Below the pieces are notes generated by a model, which was not told the DNA's origin, searched no databases, and saw only the letters and a program-made list of their open reading frames with translations. Below, piece by piece: positions 18,054 through 27,700 of a stretch of DNA of 64,000 nucleotides (positions within the stretch are counted from its first letter, which is position 1; each line of letters starts with the position of its first letter). The position numbers and the translations under genes were made by a program. Location of the stretch: assembly GCA_026392455.1 (NCBI GenBank), contig JAPLCB010000010.1:338198-402197 (forward strand). Reading direction: 5' to 3'. This DNA comes from Propionibacteriales bacterium (lineage in GTDB: Bacteria > Actinomycetota > Actinomycetes > Propionibacteriales > Nocardioidaceae).

Positions 18054-19489
18054 AGGTGCCGGTCCCCGAGACCCTGCTCGCTGCCGATGCGCTGGGACGG
18101 GTGCACTTCGTCGGCATCGGTGGTGCCGGGCTGTCCGGGATCGCCCGGATCATGCTGGCGCGCGGGATCGAGGTCTCCGGCAGCGATGCGAAGGCCTCCG
18201 CCACGATCGAGGCCCTGCGGGCCCTGGGGGCCGAGTGCTTCGTCGGGCACGCCGCCGAGCAGGTCGCGAACGCCGACACGGTGGTCGTCTCGACCGCGGT
18301 CCGCGCCGACAACCCTGAGGTCCTGGAGGCCGGCCGTCGTGGCCTGCGGCTGCTGCCGCGGTCGGCGGCGCTGGAGTCGGTGATGCAGGGCCGCGACGTC
18401 GTGGCGGTGGCCGGCACGCACGGCAAGACCACCACGACGTCGATGCTGACGGTCGCCCTGCAGCACTGCGGCGCGGACCCGTCGTTCGCCATCGGCGGTG
18501 ACCTGAACGAGTCCGGCTCCAACGCCCACGACGGCACCGGCGAGCTCTTCGTGGCCGAGGCCGACGAGAGCGACGGCGCCTTCCTGGTGTACTCGCCGCG
18601 GGTCGCCCTGGTGACCAACGTCGAGGCCGACCACCTCGACAACTACGGCACCGAGGAGGCTTACCGGGCGGCCTTCAGCCAGTTCCTCGGCCGGATCGCC
18701 CCTGACGGGTTCCTGGTCGCCTGCAGCGATGACCCCGGAGCCGCGGCCCTGCTGGCGGAGGCCTCTGCGCGCGGGCTGGCGGCGATCGGGGTCGGGATCG
18801 GCAGCGGACCGGACGCGCCGGAGGTGCGGGCCGAGAACCTGCGTCAAGCAGGCTCCACGTCGACCTTCGACGTGGTCGACCGCGGCCGCCGTCTCGGCGA
18901 GGTCCGGTTGCAGGTACCTGGGCAGCACTACGTGCAGGACGCGCTGGCCGCGCTCGCGTGCGGCCTCCGGCTCGGCTACCCGTTCGCCGACCTGGCCCGC
19001 GGTCTCGCGGCGTACAGCGGTACCCGACGCCGGATGGAGCTCAAGGGCGAGGTCGGCGGGATCCGGGTGTACGACAGCTACGCCCACCATCCGCGGGAGA
19101 TCGTCGGCGACCTCGAGGCGGCCCGCTCCTTGGTCGGGGGCGGACGCCTGGTGGTGGCGTTCCAGCCGCACATGGTCTCGCGAACCCGGATCTTCGGCGC
19201 CGAGATGGGCGTCGCCCTCGGCGCTGCCGACGAGGTGGTCGTGATGGACATCTACGTCGCCCGGGAGGACCCCGAGCCCGGGGTGACGGCGGCGCTGGTA
19301 GCCGACGCGGTTCCGCTCGGGCCCGAGCACGTGGTGTTCGAGCCGTCCTGGTCGGCCACGGCTGGCCACCTGGTGGAGCGGGCCCGGCCCGGTGACCTGA
19401 TCCTCACCCTCGGTGCCGGCGACGTGACGTTGCTCGGCCCGTCGGTCCTGGCCCTGCTGGGATCGCGGTCGGCCGGAGCGGATCGGTGA
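18050..19489 (+). CDS. murC: UDP-MurNAc:L-alanine ligase MurC
   Basis: 479 residues. It has the Rossmann segment HFVGIGGAGLSGIARIML, the ATP loop GTHGKTTTT (122-130), EADESDGAF, and the C-terminal motifs YDSYAHHPREI and FQPHMVSRT. It charges UDP-MurNAc with L-alanine, the first amino-acid addition. In this cluster murC follows murG and precedes ftsQ, the usual actinobacterial order. The end overlaps ftsQ (GTGA). Confidence 0.95.
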   Translation: MKVPVPETLLAADALGRVHFVGIGGAGLSGIARIMLARGIEVSGSDAKASATIEALRALGAECFVGHAAEQVANADTVVVSTAVRADNPEVLEAGRRGLRLLPRSAALESVMQGRDVVAVAGTHGKTTTTSMLTVALQHCGADPSFAIGGDLNESGSNAHDGTGELFVAEADESDGAFLVYSPRVALVTNVEADHLDNYGTEEAYRAAFSQFLGRIAPDGFLVACSDDPGAAALLAEASARGLAAIGVGIGSGPDAPEVRAENLRQAGSTSTFDVVDRGRRLGEVRLQVPGQHYVQDALAALACGLRLGYPFADLARGLAAYSGTRRRMELKGEVGGIRVYDSYAHHPREIVGDLEAARSLVGGGRLVVAFQPHMVSRTRIFGAEMGVALGAADEVVVMDIYVAREDPEPGVTAALVADAVPLGPEHVVFEPSWSATAGHLVERARPGDLILTLGAGDVTLLGPSVLALLGSRSAGADR

Positions 19490-20247
19490 CCGTGGTCGAC
19501 AGCACCGAGCGCCGCGGCGCGGGCCACGACGGCGTCGTGGTCGCGACCCCGGACTTCGCCCGGCGCCGGCTCCGGGCTCGGCTGTCCCGGTGGCGCCCCT
19601 ACCTGCTCACCCTGCTCGCCGCGGTCGTCGTCGCGATCGGGGTCTGGCTGCTCTACTTCTCCTCCGCGGTCACGGTGACCTCCGTGGAGGTGACCGGGAA
19701 CGATGCCCTGACCACCGCCCGGATCGAGAAGGTTGCGGCGGTTCCGGCCGGCGAGCAGCTGATCCGCGTTGACCTGGCGGCGATCCAGGCCCGGATCGAA
19801 CGGATCGATGCCGTCCAGGCCGCGCAGGTCTCGCGGTCCTGGCCGCACACGATCTCCGTCCAGGTCACCGAACGGGTCCCGATCGCGGTGCTCCGTCGTG
19901 GTGGTGCCGTCCTCGGCCTGGACGCGGAGGGGGTCGTCTTCACGGTCAAGGAGTCCCAGCTGCCGAAGGGACTGCCGGTCGTGCAGACCGCACTCAACGT
20001 CAACGCCGCGACCCTGGGCGAGGCCGCCCGGGTCGTGGTCGCCCTGCGCTCCGACATCGCCGCCCGGGTGGAGCGGATCAAGGCCGACTCGATCGACCGC
20101 ATCGTGCTGGAGCTCGACGGTGGCGTCACCGTCGAGTGGGGGAGTGCCGAGGACTCCGAGAACAAGGCGCGCGTGCTGGCGATCCTGCTGGCGAGGGATG
20201 TCACCGAGATCGACGTCAGCGTCCCGGGGCGTCCGACCACGCGCTGA
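19486..20247 (+). CDS. ftsQ: cell division protein FtsQ (POTRA domain)
   Basis: 253 residues. A basic cytoplasmic N-terminus of ~36 residues is followed by one membrane helix (about 38-60), then a POTRA domain starting VTVTSVEVTGNDALTTARIEK and an FtsQ beta domain. FtsQ recruits FtsL and FtsB in the divisome. GTG 19486 overlaps the murC stop. The gene is the last before the 183-bp ftsZ promoter region. Confidence 0.93.
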   Translation: MTVVDSTERRGAGHDGVVVATPDFARRRLRARLSRWRPYLLTLLAAVVVAIGVWLLYFSSAVTVTSVEVTGNDALTTARIEKVAAVPAGEQLIRVDLAAIQARIERIDAVQAAQVSRSWPHTISVQVTERVPIAVLRRGGAVLGLDAEGVVFTVKESQLPKGLPVVQTALNVNAATLGEAARVVVALRSDIAARVERIKADSIDRIVLELDGGVTVEWGSAEDSENKARVLAILLARDVTEIDVSVPGRPTTR

Positions 20248-20349
20248 AGACCCTGGGCAGCAGGGCAGGTCCAGAACTTTTCCTCGCCGTCGGCGTGTTG
20301 GTCGACGATTCGATCCCGGGGTTGCCTACCTTGGTCGAACTGCCTCAGG

Positions 20350-20383
20350 TTGACATAACATTAACTCTCTAGTGGAGGGTTAA
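20350..20383 (+). promoter_or_regulatory. ftsZ upstream region: TTGACA box and inverted repeat
   Basis: TTGACA at 20350-20355 is a consensus -35. Just after it, TTAACTCTC (20361-20369) and GAGGGTTAA (20375-20383) form a 9-bp inverted repeat with a 5-base loop and one mismatch (a G-U pair in RNA). TAAGGT at 20381-20386 is a possible TANNNT -10 for another start site. The repeat lies between a promoter element and the GAAGGGG Shine-Dalgarno near 20417, so it could be an operator or a 5' UTR hairpin. A separate promoter directly before ftsZ is common in actinobacteria. Confidence 0.45.
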
Positions 20384-20430
20384 GGTTCCCGGCCCGAGGC
20401 CCACCAACGTGAATCGGAAGGGGCACCACC

Positions 20431-21612
20431 ATGGCAGCACCGCAGAACTACCTAGCCGTGATCAAGGTCGTAGGTATCGGTGGAGGTGGAGTGAATGCCG
20501 TCAACCGGATGATCGAGGTCGGGCTGCGGGGCGTCGAGTTCATCGCCATCAACACCGACGCGCAGGCGTTGCTGATGAGCGATGCCGACGTCAAGCTGGA
20601 CATCGGCCGCGAGCTCACCCGCGGCCTGGGCGCCGGCGCCAACCCGGACGTGGGCGCGCGCGCTGCCGAGGACCACGCCGACGAGATCGAAGAGGTCATC
20701 AAGGGCGCCGACATGGTGTTCGTGACCGCCGGCGAGGGTGGTGGCACCGGGACCGGTGGCGCCCCCGTCGTCGCCAAGATCGCGCGCTCGCTGGGCGCGC
20801 TGACCATCGGTGTCGTGACCCGGCCCTTCGCCTTCGAGGGTCGCCGCCGCTCGGCCTCGGCCGAGGAGGGCATCGCCAACCTCCGCGAGGAGGTCGACAC
20901 CCTGATCGTGATCCCGAACGACAAGCTGCTCTCGATCGCTGACCGCAGCGTTTCCATGCTCGACGCCTTCAAGCAGGCCGACCAGGTGCTGCTCCAGGGT
21001 GTCTCGGGCATCACCGACCTGATCACCACCCCGGGCCTGATCAACCTCGACTTCGCCGACGTCAAGTCCGTGATGTCGAACGCCGGTTCCGCCCTGATGG
21101 GCATCGGCTCGGCCCGTGGCGAGAACCGTGCGGTCGAGGCCGCTGAGCTCGCCGTCTCCAGCCCGCTGCTCGAGGAGTCCATCGACGGCGCCCAGGGCGT
21201 GCTGCTCTCGATCGCCGGTGGCTCCGACCTCGGTCTGTTCGAGATCAACGAAGCCGCCGCCATGGTGGCCGACGCGGTCCACCCCGAGGCGAACATCATC
21301 TTCGGTGCGACGATCGACGACGCGCTCGGCGACGAGGTGCGGGTCACCGTCATCGCCGCCGGGTTCGAGGGCGGTCGGCCGAAGCGTCGCGAGGATGCGC
21401 AGGGCCTGCGGCGTCCGGTCCCGCCGGTGAAGACCCAGACCCAGGAGGAGACCCGGGCCGCAGCGCGGGCCATGGTCGACGAGCGCCGCCAGAACTCGGT
21501 CTCGCCGGGCGAGGATGCCCGCGAGCCGGTCGTCGTCGGCGCCAGCTCCACCCCGCCGAGCCGCAACGTCGACTTCGACGACGACCTCGACATCCCGGAC
21601 TTCCTGAAGTAG
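20431..21612 (+). CDS. ftsZ: cell division protein FtsZ
   Basis: 393 residues. The tubulin GTP-binding signature GGGTGTGG is at 103-110, with NAVNRMI near the N-terminus and the catalytic T7 loop [12 protein letters not shown] variable Arg/Thr/Gln-rich linker leads to the conserved C-terminal peptide [11 protein letters not shown], which binds SepF-type anchors. No FtsA is encoded here, as expected for actinobacteria, where SepF tethers FtsZ; sepF lies 1.5 kb downstream. The start is ATG 20431 with GAAGGGG upstream. Confidence 0.98.
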   Translation: MAAPQNYLAVIKVVGIGGGGVNAVNRMIEVGLRGVEFIAINTDAQALLMSDADVKLDIGRELTRGLGAGANPDVGARAAEDHADEIEEVIKGADMVFVTAGEGGGTGTGGAPVVAKIARSLGALTIGVVTRPFAFEGRRRSASAEEGIANLREEVDTLIVIPNDKLLSIADRSVSMLDAFKQADQVLLQGVSGITDLITTPGLINLDFADVKSVMSNAGSALMGIGSARGENRAVEAAELAVSSPLLEESIDGAQGVLLSIAGGSDLGLFEINEAAAMVADAVHPEANIIFGATIDDALGDEVRVTVIAAGFEGGRPKRREDAQGLRRPVPPVKTQTQEETRAAARAMVDERRQNSVSPGEDAREPVVVGASSTPPSRNVDFDDDLDIPDFLK

Positions 21613-21624
21613 CCCTGAGCGCTG

Positions 21625-22344
21625 GTGTACCTCCAACGCACGACCCTCGGCCCCGTCGACCTGGCCTTCACGGACAGGTTCGGCGGGGTCAGCGGCGTTC
21701 CCTTCGACGAGCTGAACCTCGCCCGGGACGGCGCGGACGACCCGCTGGCCCGAGCCGAGAACCATCGTCGGCTGATGGCGGACTTCGCTCCCGACGACGT
21801 GCTGGTGGACCTGGAGCAGGTCCACGGTGCGGACGTCGTGACAGCCCCGGCCGCCGGGTTCCCCCGGTCGCCTGCGGCGGACGGCGTGGCGACCGGCGAA
21901 GCCGGGGTGACGCTGCTGGTGCGGGCAGCGGACTGTGTTCCGGTCCTGCTGGCCGATCCGGCTGCCGGCCTGGTGGCCGCGGCGCACAGCGGCCGGCCGG
22001 GGCTGGCCGCGGGGGTGGTGCCCCGGACCGTGGAGCGGCTCCGGGAGCTCGGCGCCACCGACCTCACCGCGTGGATCGGTCCCTACGTCTGCGGTTCCTG
22101 CTACGAGGTGCCCCCCGAGCTCCAGGCCCAGGTCGCTGCGGTCGTGCCCGAGGCGGTCGCGACGACGTCGTGGGGGACGCCGAGCCTCGACATCGGCGCC
22201 GGGGTCCGCGCCCAGCTCGAGCAGGCCGGGGTCAAGGTCGTGGACCTCGCGGTCTGCACCCGGACCTCGGTCGACCTGTACTCCTACCGCCGTGACGGCG
22301 CTCGTGCCGGGCGGCACGCCGGGCTGATCCGGGTGCGGCCGTGA
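21625..22344 (+). CDS. pgeF: multicopper polyphenol oxidase-like / PgeF family (YfiH)
   Basis: 239 residues. The conserved metal site of the DUF152 family is visible as His in LEQVHGADVV, Cys in RAADCVPVLL and His in AAAHSGRPG. E. coli YfiH edits cell-wall precursors wrongly charged with serine, and other members cleave nucleosides, so a role in precursor quality control or purine salvage is inferred rather than shown. It lies between ftsZ and yggS as in many Gram-positives. GTG 21625 starts 13 bases after ftsZ. Confidence 0.88.
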   Translation: MYLQRTTLGPVDLAFTDRFGGVSGVPFDELNLARDGADDPLARAENHRRLMADFAPDDVLVDLEQVHGADVVTAPAAGFPRSPAADGVATGEAGVTLLVRAADCVPVLLADPAAGLVAAAHSGRPGLAAGVVPRTVERLRELGATDLTAWIGPYVCGSCYEVPPELQAQVAAVVPEAVATTSWGTPSLDIGAGVRAQLEQAGVKVVDLAVCTRTSVDLYSYRRDGARAGRHAGLIRVRP

Positions 22345-23039
22345 ACCGTCGTGACGAGCTTGCCGGCAACCTCGCCGCGGTCCGGGAGCGGATCGCGGCG
22401 GCGGTCCTGGCCGCCGGCCGTCCGGCCGGCTCGGTGGAGCTGGTGGTGGTGACCAAGTTCTTCCCGTCGTCCGACGTTCGCATCCTGGCCGAGCTGGGCG
22501 TGCGCCAGGTGGGGGAGAACCGGCACCAGGAGGCTTTGGAGAAGGCCCGAGACTGTGCGGACCTGGGCCTGCGCTGGCACTTCATCGGCTCGGTGCAGAG
22601 CAACAAGGCAGCGGCCGTCACCGCGTACGCCGGTGTGGTGGAGTCCGTCGACCGGGTGAAGCTGGTCGGTCCGCTCGACCGCGGCGCCGAGCAGGCCGGT
22701 CGGCAGGTCGAGTGCCTCGTCCAGGTGAGCCTCGACCCGGCCGGGACCACCGGTCGTGGTGGCGCGGCGCCTGGTGCGGTCGCCGCGGTCGCCGACGCGA
22801 TCGACGCCACCGAGCACCTCGTCCTCGGTGGCGTGATGGCCGTGGCGCCGCTCGGTGAGCCACCGGCTCCGGCCTTCGAGCGGTTGCTGGTCGTTGCCGA
22901 TCAGGTCCGTCGTGATCACCCGGCGGCGACCGCGATCTCGGCAGGGATGAGCGGTGATCTCGAGGAGGCCGTGAAATACGGTGCGACACACGTGCGAGTC
23001 GGCTCGTCGGTCCTCGGTTCGAGGCCTCCGGTCCAGTAA
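22341..23039 (+). CDS. yggS: YggS/PLPBP family pyridoxal-phosphate homeostasis protein
   Basis: 232 residues, an alanine-racemase-like TIM barrel without the second domain. The PLP lysine is Lys39 in VVVTKFFPS. Other family motifs are GENRHQEALEK, WHFIGSVQSNKA and MSGDLEEAVKYGATHVRVGS. The family buffers PLP and affects amino-acid balance rather than catalysing a known reaction. The GTGA overlap with pgeF and the position before sepF are the standard cluster arrangement. Confidence 0.93.
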   Translation: MNRRDELAGNLAAVRERIAAAVLAAGRPAGSVELVVVTKFFPSSDVRILAELGVRQVGENRHQEALEKARDCADLGLRWHFIGSVQSNKAAAVTAYAGVVESVDRVKLVGPLDRGAEQAGRQVECLVQVSLDPAGTTGRGGAAPGAVAAVADAIDATEHLVLGGVMAVAPLGEPPAPAFERLLVVADQVRRDHPAATAISAGMSGDLEEAVKYGATHVRVGSSVLGSRPPVQ

Positions 23040-23111
23040 TCTCCAGTACCAGGAGCACCACCAGATCCATGTCCCGACCGGGGCAGGAACAGGCACAGAG
23101 GAAGAGGAACC

Positions 23112-23591
23112 ATGAGCGGCGCGATGCGGAAGATGGGCGTCTACCTCGGACTGCTCGAGGACGCCGACGGCGAGTACGCCGACCAGGACACCGCGTACGA
23201 CGAGCCTGCTCGTCGCACCCCCGAGACAACCCGCACCGTCTCCAACATCTCCGAGCGGCGCCGCCCGGCGCCGGCTGCCGCGGTGGCTGCTCCCGCCCGC
23301 GCTGTCGCGCCGCTCTCGCGGATCACGACGTTGCACCCGAGGACCTACAACGAGGCCCGGGTCATCGGCGAGAACTTCCGCGACGGCATCCCGGTGATCA
23401 TGAACCTCTCCGAGATGGCTGACGACGACGCCAAGCGCCTGGTCGACTTCGCCGCCGGTCTGGTCTTCTCGGTGCGTGGCTCGATCGAGCGGGTCACCAG
23501 CAAGGTGTTCCTGCTGTCCCCGCCGAACGTCGAGATCGCGGCGGAGGAGAAGGAACTCATGGCCGAGGACGGTTTCTTCAACCAGAGCTGA
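23112..23591 (+). CDS. sepF: cell division protein SepF
   Basis: 159 residues. The N-terminal amphipathic helix [17 protein letters not shown] is the membrane-binding part. A Pro/Ala-rich linker leads to the C-terminal SepF core ([47 protein letters not shown]). In actinobacteria SepF is the main membrane anchor of FtsZ. ATG 23112 is preceded by GAGGAACC. Confidence 0.95.
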   Translation: MSGAMRKMGVYLGLLEDADGEYADQDTAYDEPARRTPETTRTVSNISERRRPAPAAAVAAPARAVAPLSRITTLHPRTYNEARVIGENFRDGIPVIMNLSEMADDDAKRLVDFAAGLVFSVRGSIERVTSKVFLLSPPNVEIAAEEKELMAEDGFFNQS

Positions 23592-23598
23592 GTCTGTC

Positions 23599-23886
23599 GT
23601 GAACCCCGTCGGCGCCGGCATCAACCTGGTGCTCAGTATCTTCATCGGCCTCGTGCTCGCCCGGATCGTGGTCGAGCTGATCCAGAACTTCGCGCGTTCG
23701 TGGGAGCCGCGCGGGGTGGTCCTGGTGCTCCTCGAAGGTGTCTTCTCCGTCACGGACCCCCCGATCAACGCGTTCAGGCGGGTCTTCAAGCCGTTGAGAT
23801 TCGGCGGGATCGCCCTGGATCTGGCCCCGCTGCTGGTCCTGCTGAGCTGTTCCCTGCTGATCCAGATCAACACCGCGATCTGGTAG
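23599..23886 (+). CDS. YggT family membrane protein
   Basis: 95 residues with two membrane helices (about 6-25 and 68-90) joined by the conserved loop FSVTDPPINAFRRVFKPLR. This size and the DPP...R motif define the YggT/YlmG family, whose genes accompany sepF and divIVA in Gram-positives and cyanobacteria. It is linked to septum or thylakoid and nucleoid organisation, but its molecular role is not established. GTG 23599 is seven bases after sepF. Confidence 0.9.
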   Translation: MNPVGAGINLVLSIFIGLVLARIVVELIQNFARSWEPRGVVLVLLEGVFSVTDPPINAFRRVFKPLRFGGIALDLAPLLVLLSCSLLIQINTAIW

Positions 23887-23989
23887 CAGCCGAGGTCGGG
23901 AATGCCGCTTAACGCCCGAAGGGCTATTGTTCAACCGCACTCTGTTTACCTGAAGATTTCTGTCCGACTAATGAAGAATGGGTGAGGTC

Positions 23990-24727
23990 ATGCCGCTGAC
24001 GCCTGAGGACGTGAGCAACAAGCGCTTTACTCCGGTCCGGCTCCGTGAGGGCTACGACATGGGTGAGGTCGACCAGTTCCTCGACGAGGTCGAGGCTGAG
24101 TTGGATCGCCTGAACAAGGAGAACGACGACCTCCGGACCAAGCTGAGTGCTGCTCAGAGCGGTGCGCCCGAGGCTGCACCTGCGCCTGCGGTGTTCGAGA
24201 AGGCTCCCGAGCCGGTCGCGGCCCCGGCCCCGCCCGCTCCGGTCGCCCCGGTGCAGGAGATCAAGGTCGCCACGGTTGCCGACGCATCCAGCGCTGCAGC
24301 CCGCCTCCTCGAGATCGCCACCCGCAACGCCGACGAGCTCGTCGACGGCGCGAAGGACGAAGCCGACAAGATCGTCGGCGCTGCCCGCACCAAGGCCGAG
24401 CGCCTGGAGTCCGAGACCAAGGCCAAGACCGACCGGCTCGAGTCCGACGCTCGCACCCGTGCAGCGATGCTCGACTCCGAGACCGAGGCGCGCCGCAAGG
24501 AGATCTTCGGCAACCTCGAGAAGGAGAAGGACAACCTCAACGGTGAGATCGAGGGCCTGCGTTCCTTCGAGCGGGAGTACCGCAGCCGTCTGAAGAGCTA
24601 CTTCACCCAGCAGCTCGAGGCGCTGGATGGCTCGACCCAGACGGGCGCACTGCCGCCCGTCGGTCAGGCCGACCACGCTCCGAAGCGTCTGCGCAGCATC
24701 CTCGGCGAGGACACCACGGACGCCTGA
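23990..24727 (+). CDS. divIVA: DivIVA/Wag31 polar growth scaffold
   Basis: 245 residues. The N-terminal membrane-binding domain contains MPLTPEDVSNKRFTPVRLRE and YDMGEVDQFLDEVEAELDRL. An Ala/Pro-rich linker follows (about 60-95), then a long coiled coil rich in Ala, Glu and Lys. Wag31-type proteins oligomerise at curved membrane and direct polar peptidoglycan synthesis. The start is set at ATG 23990 because the family begins MPLTP; an ATG twelve bases upstream is in frame but adds only MGEV. It closes the cluster, followed by a strong terminator. Confidence 0.94.
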   Translation: MPLTPEDVSNKRFTPVRLREGYDMGEVDQFLDEVEAELDRLNKENDDLRTKLSAAQSGAPEAAPAPAVFEKAPEPVAAPAPPAPVAPVQEIKVATVADASSAAARLLEIATRNADELVDGAKDEADKIVGAARTKAERLESETKAKTDRLESDARTRAAMLDSETEARRKEIFGNLEKEKDNLNGEIEGLRSFEREYRSRLKSYFTQQLEALDGSTQTGALPPVGQADHAPKRLRSILGEDTTDA

Positions 24728-24731
24728 GTTC

Positions 24732-24780
24732 ACACAGCACAAGGCGCCCACCCCTCGCGGGGTGGGCGCCTTTGCTGTGT
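24732..24780. terminator. bidirectional terminator between divIVA and ileS
   Basis: A perfect 14-bp inverted repeat (24741-24754 with 24759-24772, loop TCGC) is extended by a further 8 bp (24732-24739 with 24773-24780) across a single bulged C. The two genes converge here, so one hairpin can serve both strands. There is no long T tract, as is usual in high-GC actinobacteria. Confidence 0.88.
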
Positions 24781-24784
24781 CGAA

Positions 24785-27700
24785 TCAGTTCTTCTCCACC
24801 GTGAACGCGAAGCCGAGCTCGTCGTCGGCGAAGGTGAGACCGGTGACGTCGGCAGCCCGGGTGGTCCCGGTCGCCAGGACCTCGGCGGAGATCAGCTCGA
24901 GGTGCTCGATCACCGCAGCGGCCACCTCCTCGCCCGCGGCCCAGGTCAGGGTGATCCGGTCGGAGACGTCGAAACCACTGTTCTTGCGGGCCTCCTGCAC
25001 CATCCGGACGACGTCGCGGGCCAGGCCGGCGCGCCGCAGCTCGTCGGTCAGCTCCAGGTCGAGCGCGACGGTCTCACCCTGCTCGTTGACCACCGACCAT
25101 CCTTCGCGGGGCCGCTCGGAGAGGATCACCTCGTCGGCCAGGACCTGGATCTCCTGGCCGTCCAGGAGGACGGTCGCGGACCCCGATGCCGAGATCGACG
25201 CCGCCAACGTGGCCGCGTCGGCGTCGGCGATGGCCTGCGCCACCAGCGGGGTCTGCTTCGCGAAGCGCTTGCCGAGAGCCCGGAAGTTCCCCTTCGCCTC
25301 GAAGTCGACGAGCTCACCGGCCGAGGAGAACGGCTCGATGCTGCCGACGTTGAGCTCGTCGGAGACCTCGGCCCGCAGCTCGTCGGTCAGGGCGTCGTAC
25401 GCGGCAGAAGCGATCAGTGCCCGGCGGAGCGGTTGGCGGGTCTTCAGCTTGGACTCGGCGCGGGCCGCGCGCCCGAGCTCGACCACCCGCCGTACCACCC
25501 GCATCTGCCGGTCGAGCGCATCGTCGACCAGCGACCGGTCGGCCTCCGGCCACGAGGCAAGGTGCACCGACGCCGGCACGGCGGTGCCCGATCCGGCACT
25601 GGCCACGAACATGTCCTGCCAGACCCGCTCGGTGATGAACGGGGTCAGCGGTGCCATCAGCAGGGTCACGATGCGCAGGGCCTCGTGCAGGGTGGCGAGG
25701 GCTGCCGGGTCGCCGTCCCAGAAACGGCGGCGTGACCGGCGTACGTACCAGTTCGAGAGCAGGTCGACGTACCCCGCCAGCAGGTTTCCGGTGCGCTGGG
25801 TGTCGAAGCTGTCCAGCGCCTCGGTGACCTGGTCGGCCAGCCGGTTCGCCTCGCCGAGGACCCAGCGATCCATCGCGCACCGCTCGGAGACGTCGGGAGC
25901 GGCCGTGGCCGGCGACCAGGACGCCGTGCGGCCGTAGAGGACCTGGAACGCCACCGTGTTCCAGTAGGTCAGCAGAACCTTCCGCACCGTCTCCTGGATG
26001 GTGCTGTGGCCGACCCGACGGGCGGACCACGGCGACCCGCCGCAGGCCATGAACCAGCGCACGGCGTCCGCACCGTGCTCGTCCATCAGCGGGATCGGCT
26101 CCAGGATGTTGCCCAGGTGCTTGCTCATCTTCCGGCCGTCCTCGGCCAGGATGTGTCCCAGGCAGACGACGTTCTTGTACGACGACTGGTCGAAGACCGT
26201 CGTGCCGACCGCCATCAGGGTGTAGAACCAGCCACGGGTCTGGTCGATCGCCTCGCAGATGAAGTCGGCCGGGTACGCCGCCTCGAACTTCTCCTTCGAG
26301 CCCTCGGCGTGCGGGTAGCCCCACTGGGCGAACGGCATCGAACCGGAGTCAAACCAGGCGTCGATGACTTCCGGAACCCGAACCGCTGTGGCGGTGCACC
26401 CCTCTTCACGGCAGGTAAAGGTGATCGCGTCGATGTACGGGCGGTGCGGGTCGAGCTCGGACTGGTCGGTGCCGGTCAGTTCAGAAAGCTCAGCGAGCGA
26501 CCCCACGCAGGTGAGGTGGTTCTCGTCGCAGCGCCAGATCGGCAGCGGCGTACCCCAGTAGCGGCTGCGCGAGAGCGCCCAGTCGATGTTGTTGTGCAGC
26601 CAGTCGCCGTACCGGCCCTCCTTGATCGTCTCCGGGAACCAGTTGGTCTTCTCGTTCTCCCGGAGCAGCGCGTCCTTGACCGCGGTGGTCCGGACGTACC
26701 AGGACGGCTGTGCGTAGTACAGGAGCGCGGTGTGGCAGCGCCAGCAGTGCGGGTAGCTGTGCTCGTAGGCCATGTGCCTGAACAGCAGTCCCCGGGACTC
26801 GAGGTCTCCTGTCAGGTCGGTGTTCGCGTGCCGGAAGAACTGACCGCCGACCAGCGGCACGTCGTCGGCGAAGTGGCCGTTCTTGAGTACCGGATTCACC
26901 ACCGGCAGGCCGTACGCCTTGCAGACCACCATGTCGTCGGCACCGAACGCGGGGGACTGGTGCACCAGGCCGGTGCCGTCCTCGGTGGTGACGTAGTCGG
27001 CCAGGACAACAAAATGGGCTGGAGTGTCGTTGGCCCCTGCGGGAAACTCGACCAGCTCGAACGGCCGCTGGTAGGTCCAGCGCTCCATCTCGGCGCCCGT
27101 GATGCTCGCGACCTCGGGCCCCCTCAGATCGGACCCAGCCTCGCCCAGGACGGCGTCGAGAAGCTGACGGGCGACGACGACGCGGGCGCCGTCGTGCTGG
27201 GTCAGCACGTACTCCACGGCTGGGTTCACGGCGACCGCCGTGTTGGAGACCAGGGTCCACGGGGTCGTCGTCCAGACCAGCAGGTCGGCGCCTTCCCACG
27301 GCCCGCTGGTGAGCTTGAAGCGGACGTAGACCGAGGGGTCGGTGACGGTCTCGTACCCCTGGGCCAGCTCGTGGTCGGAGAGCCCGGTGCCGCAGCGCGG
27401 GCAGTACGGCGCCACCCGGTAGTCCTCGACGAGCAGTCCCCGGGAGTGGATCTGGGACAACGCCCACCAGACCGACTGGATGTAGGACGAGTCCATGGTC
27501 CGGTACGGGTCGTTGGTGTCGACCCAGTAGCCCATCCGCTCGGTCATCTGCTCGAAGGCGCCGACGTGGCGCTGCACGGACTCCCGGCAACGGTCGTTGA
27601 ACTCGGCGACCCCGAAGGCTTCGATGTCGCCCTTGCCGGAGAAGCCGAGTTCCTTCTCGACGGCAAGCTCGACCGGCAGCCCATGGCAGTCCCAGCCGCC

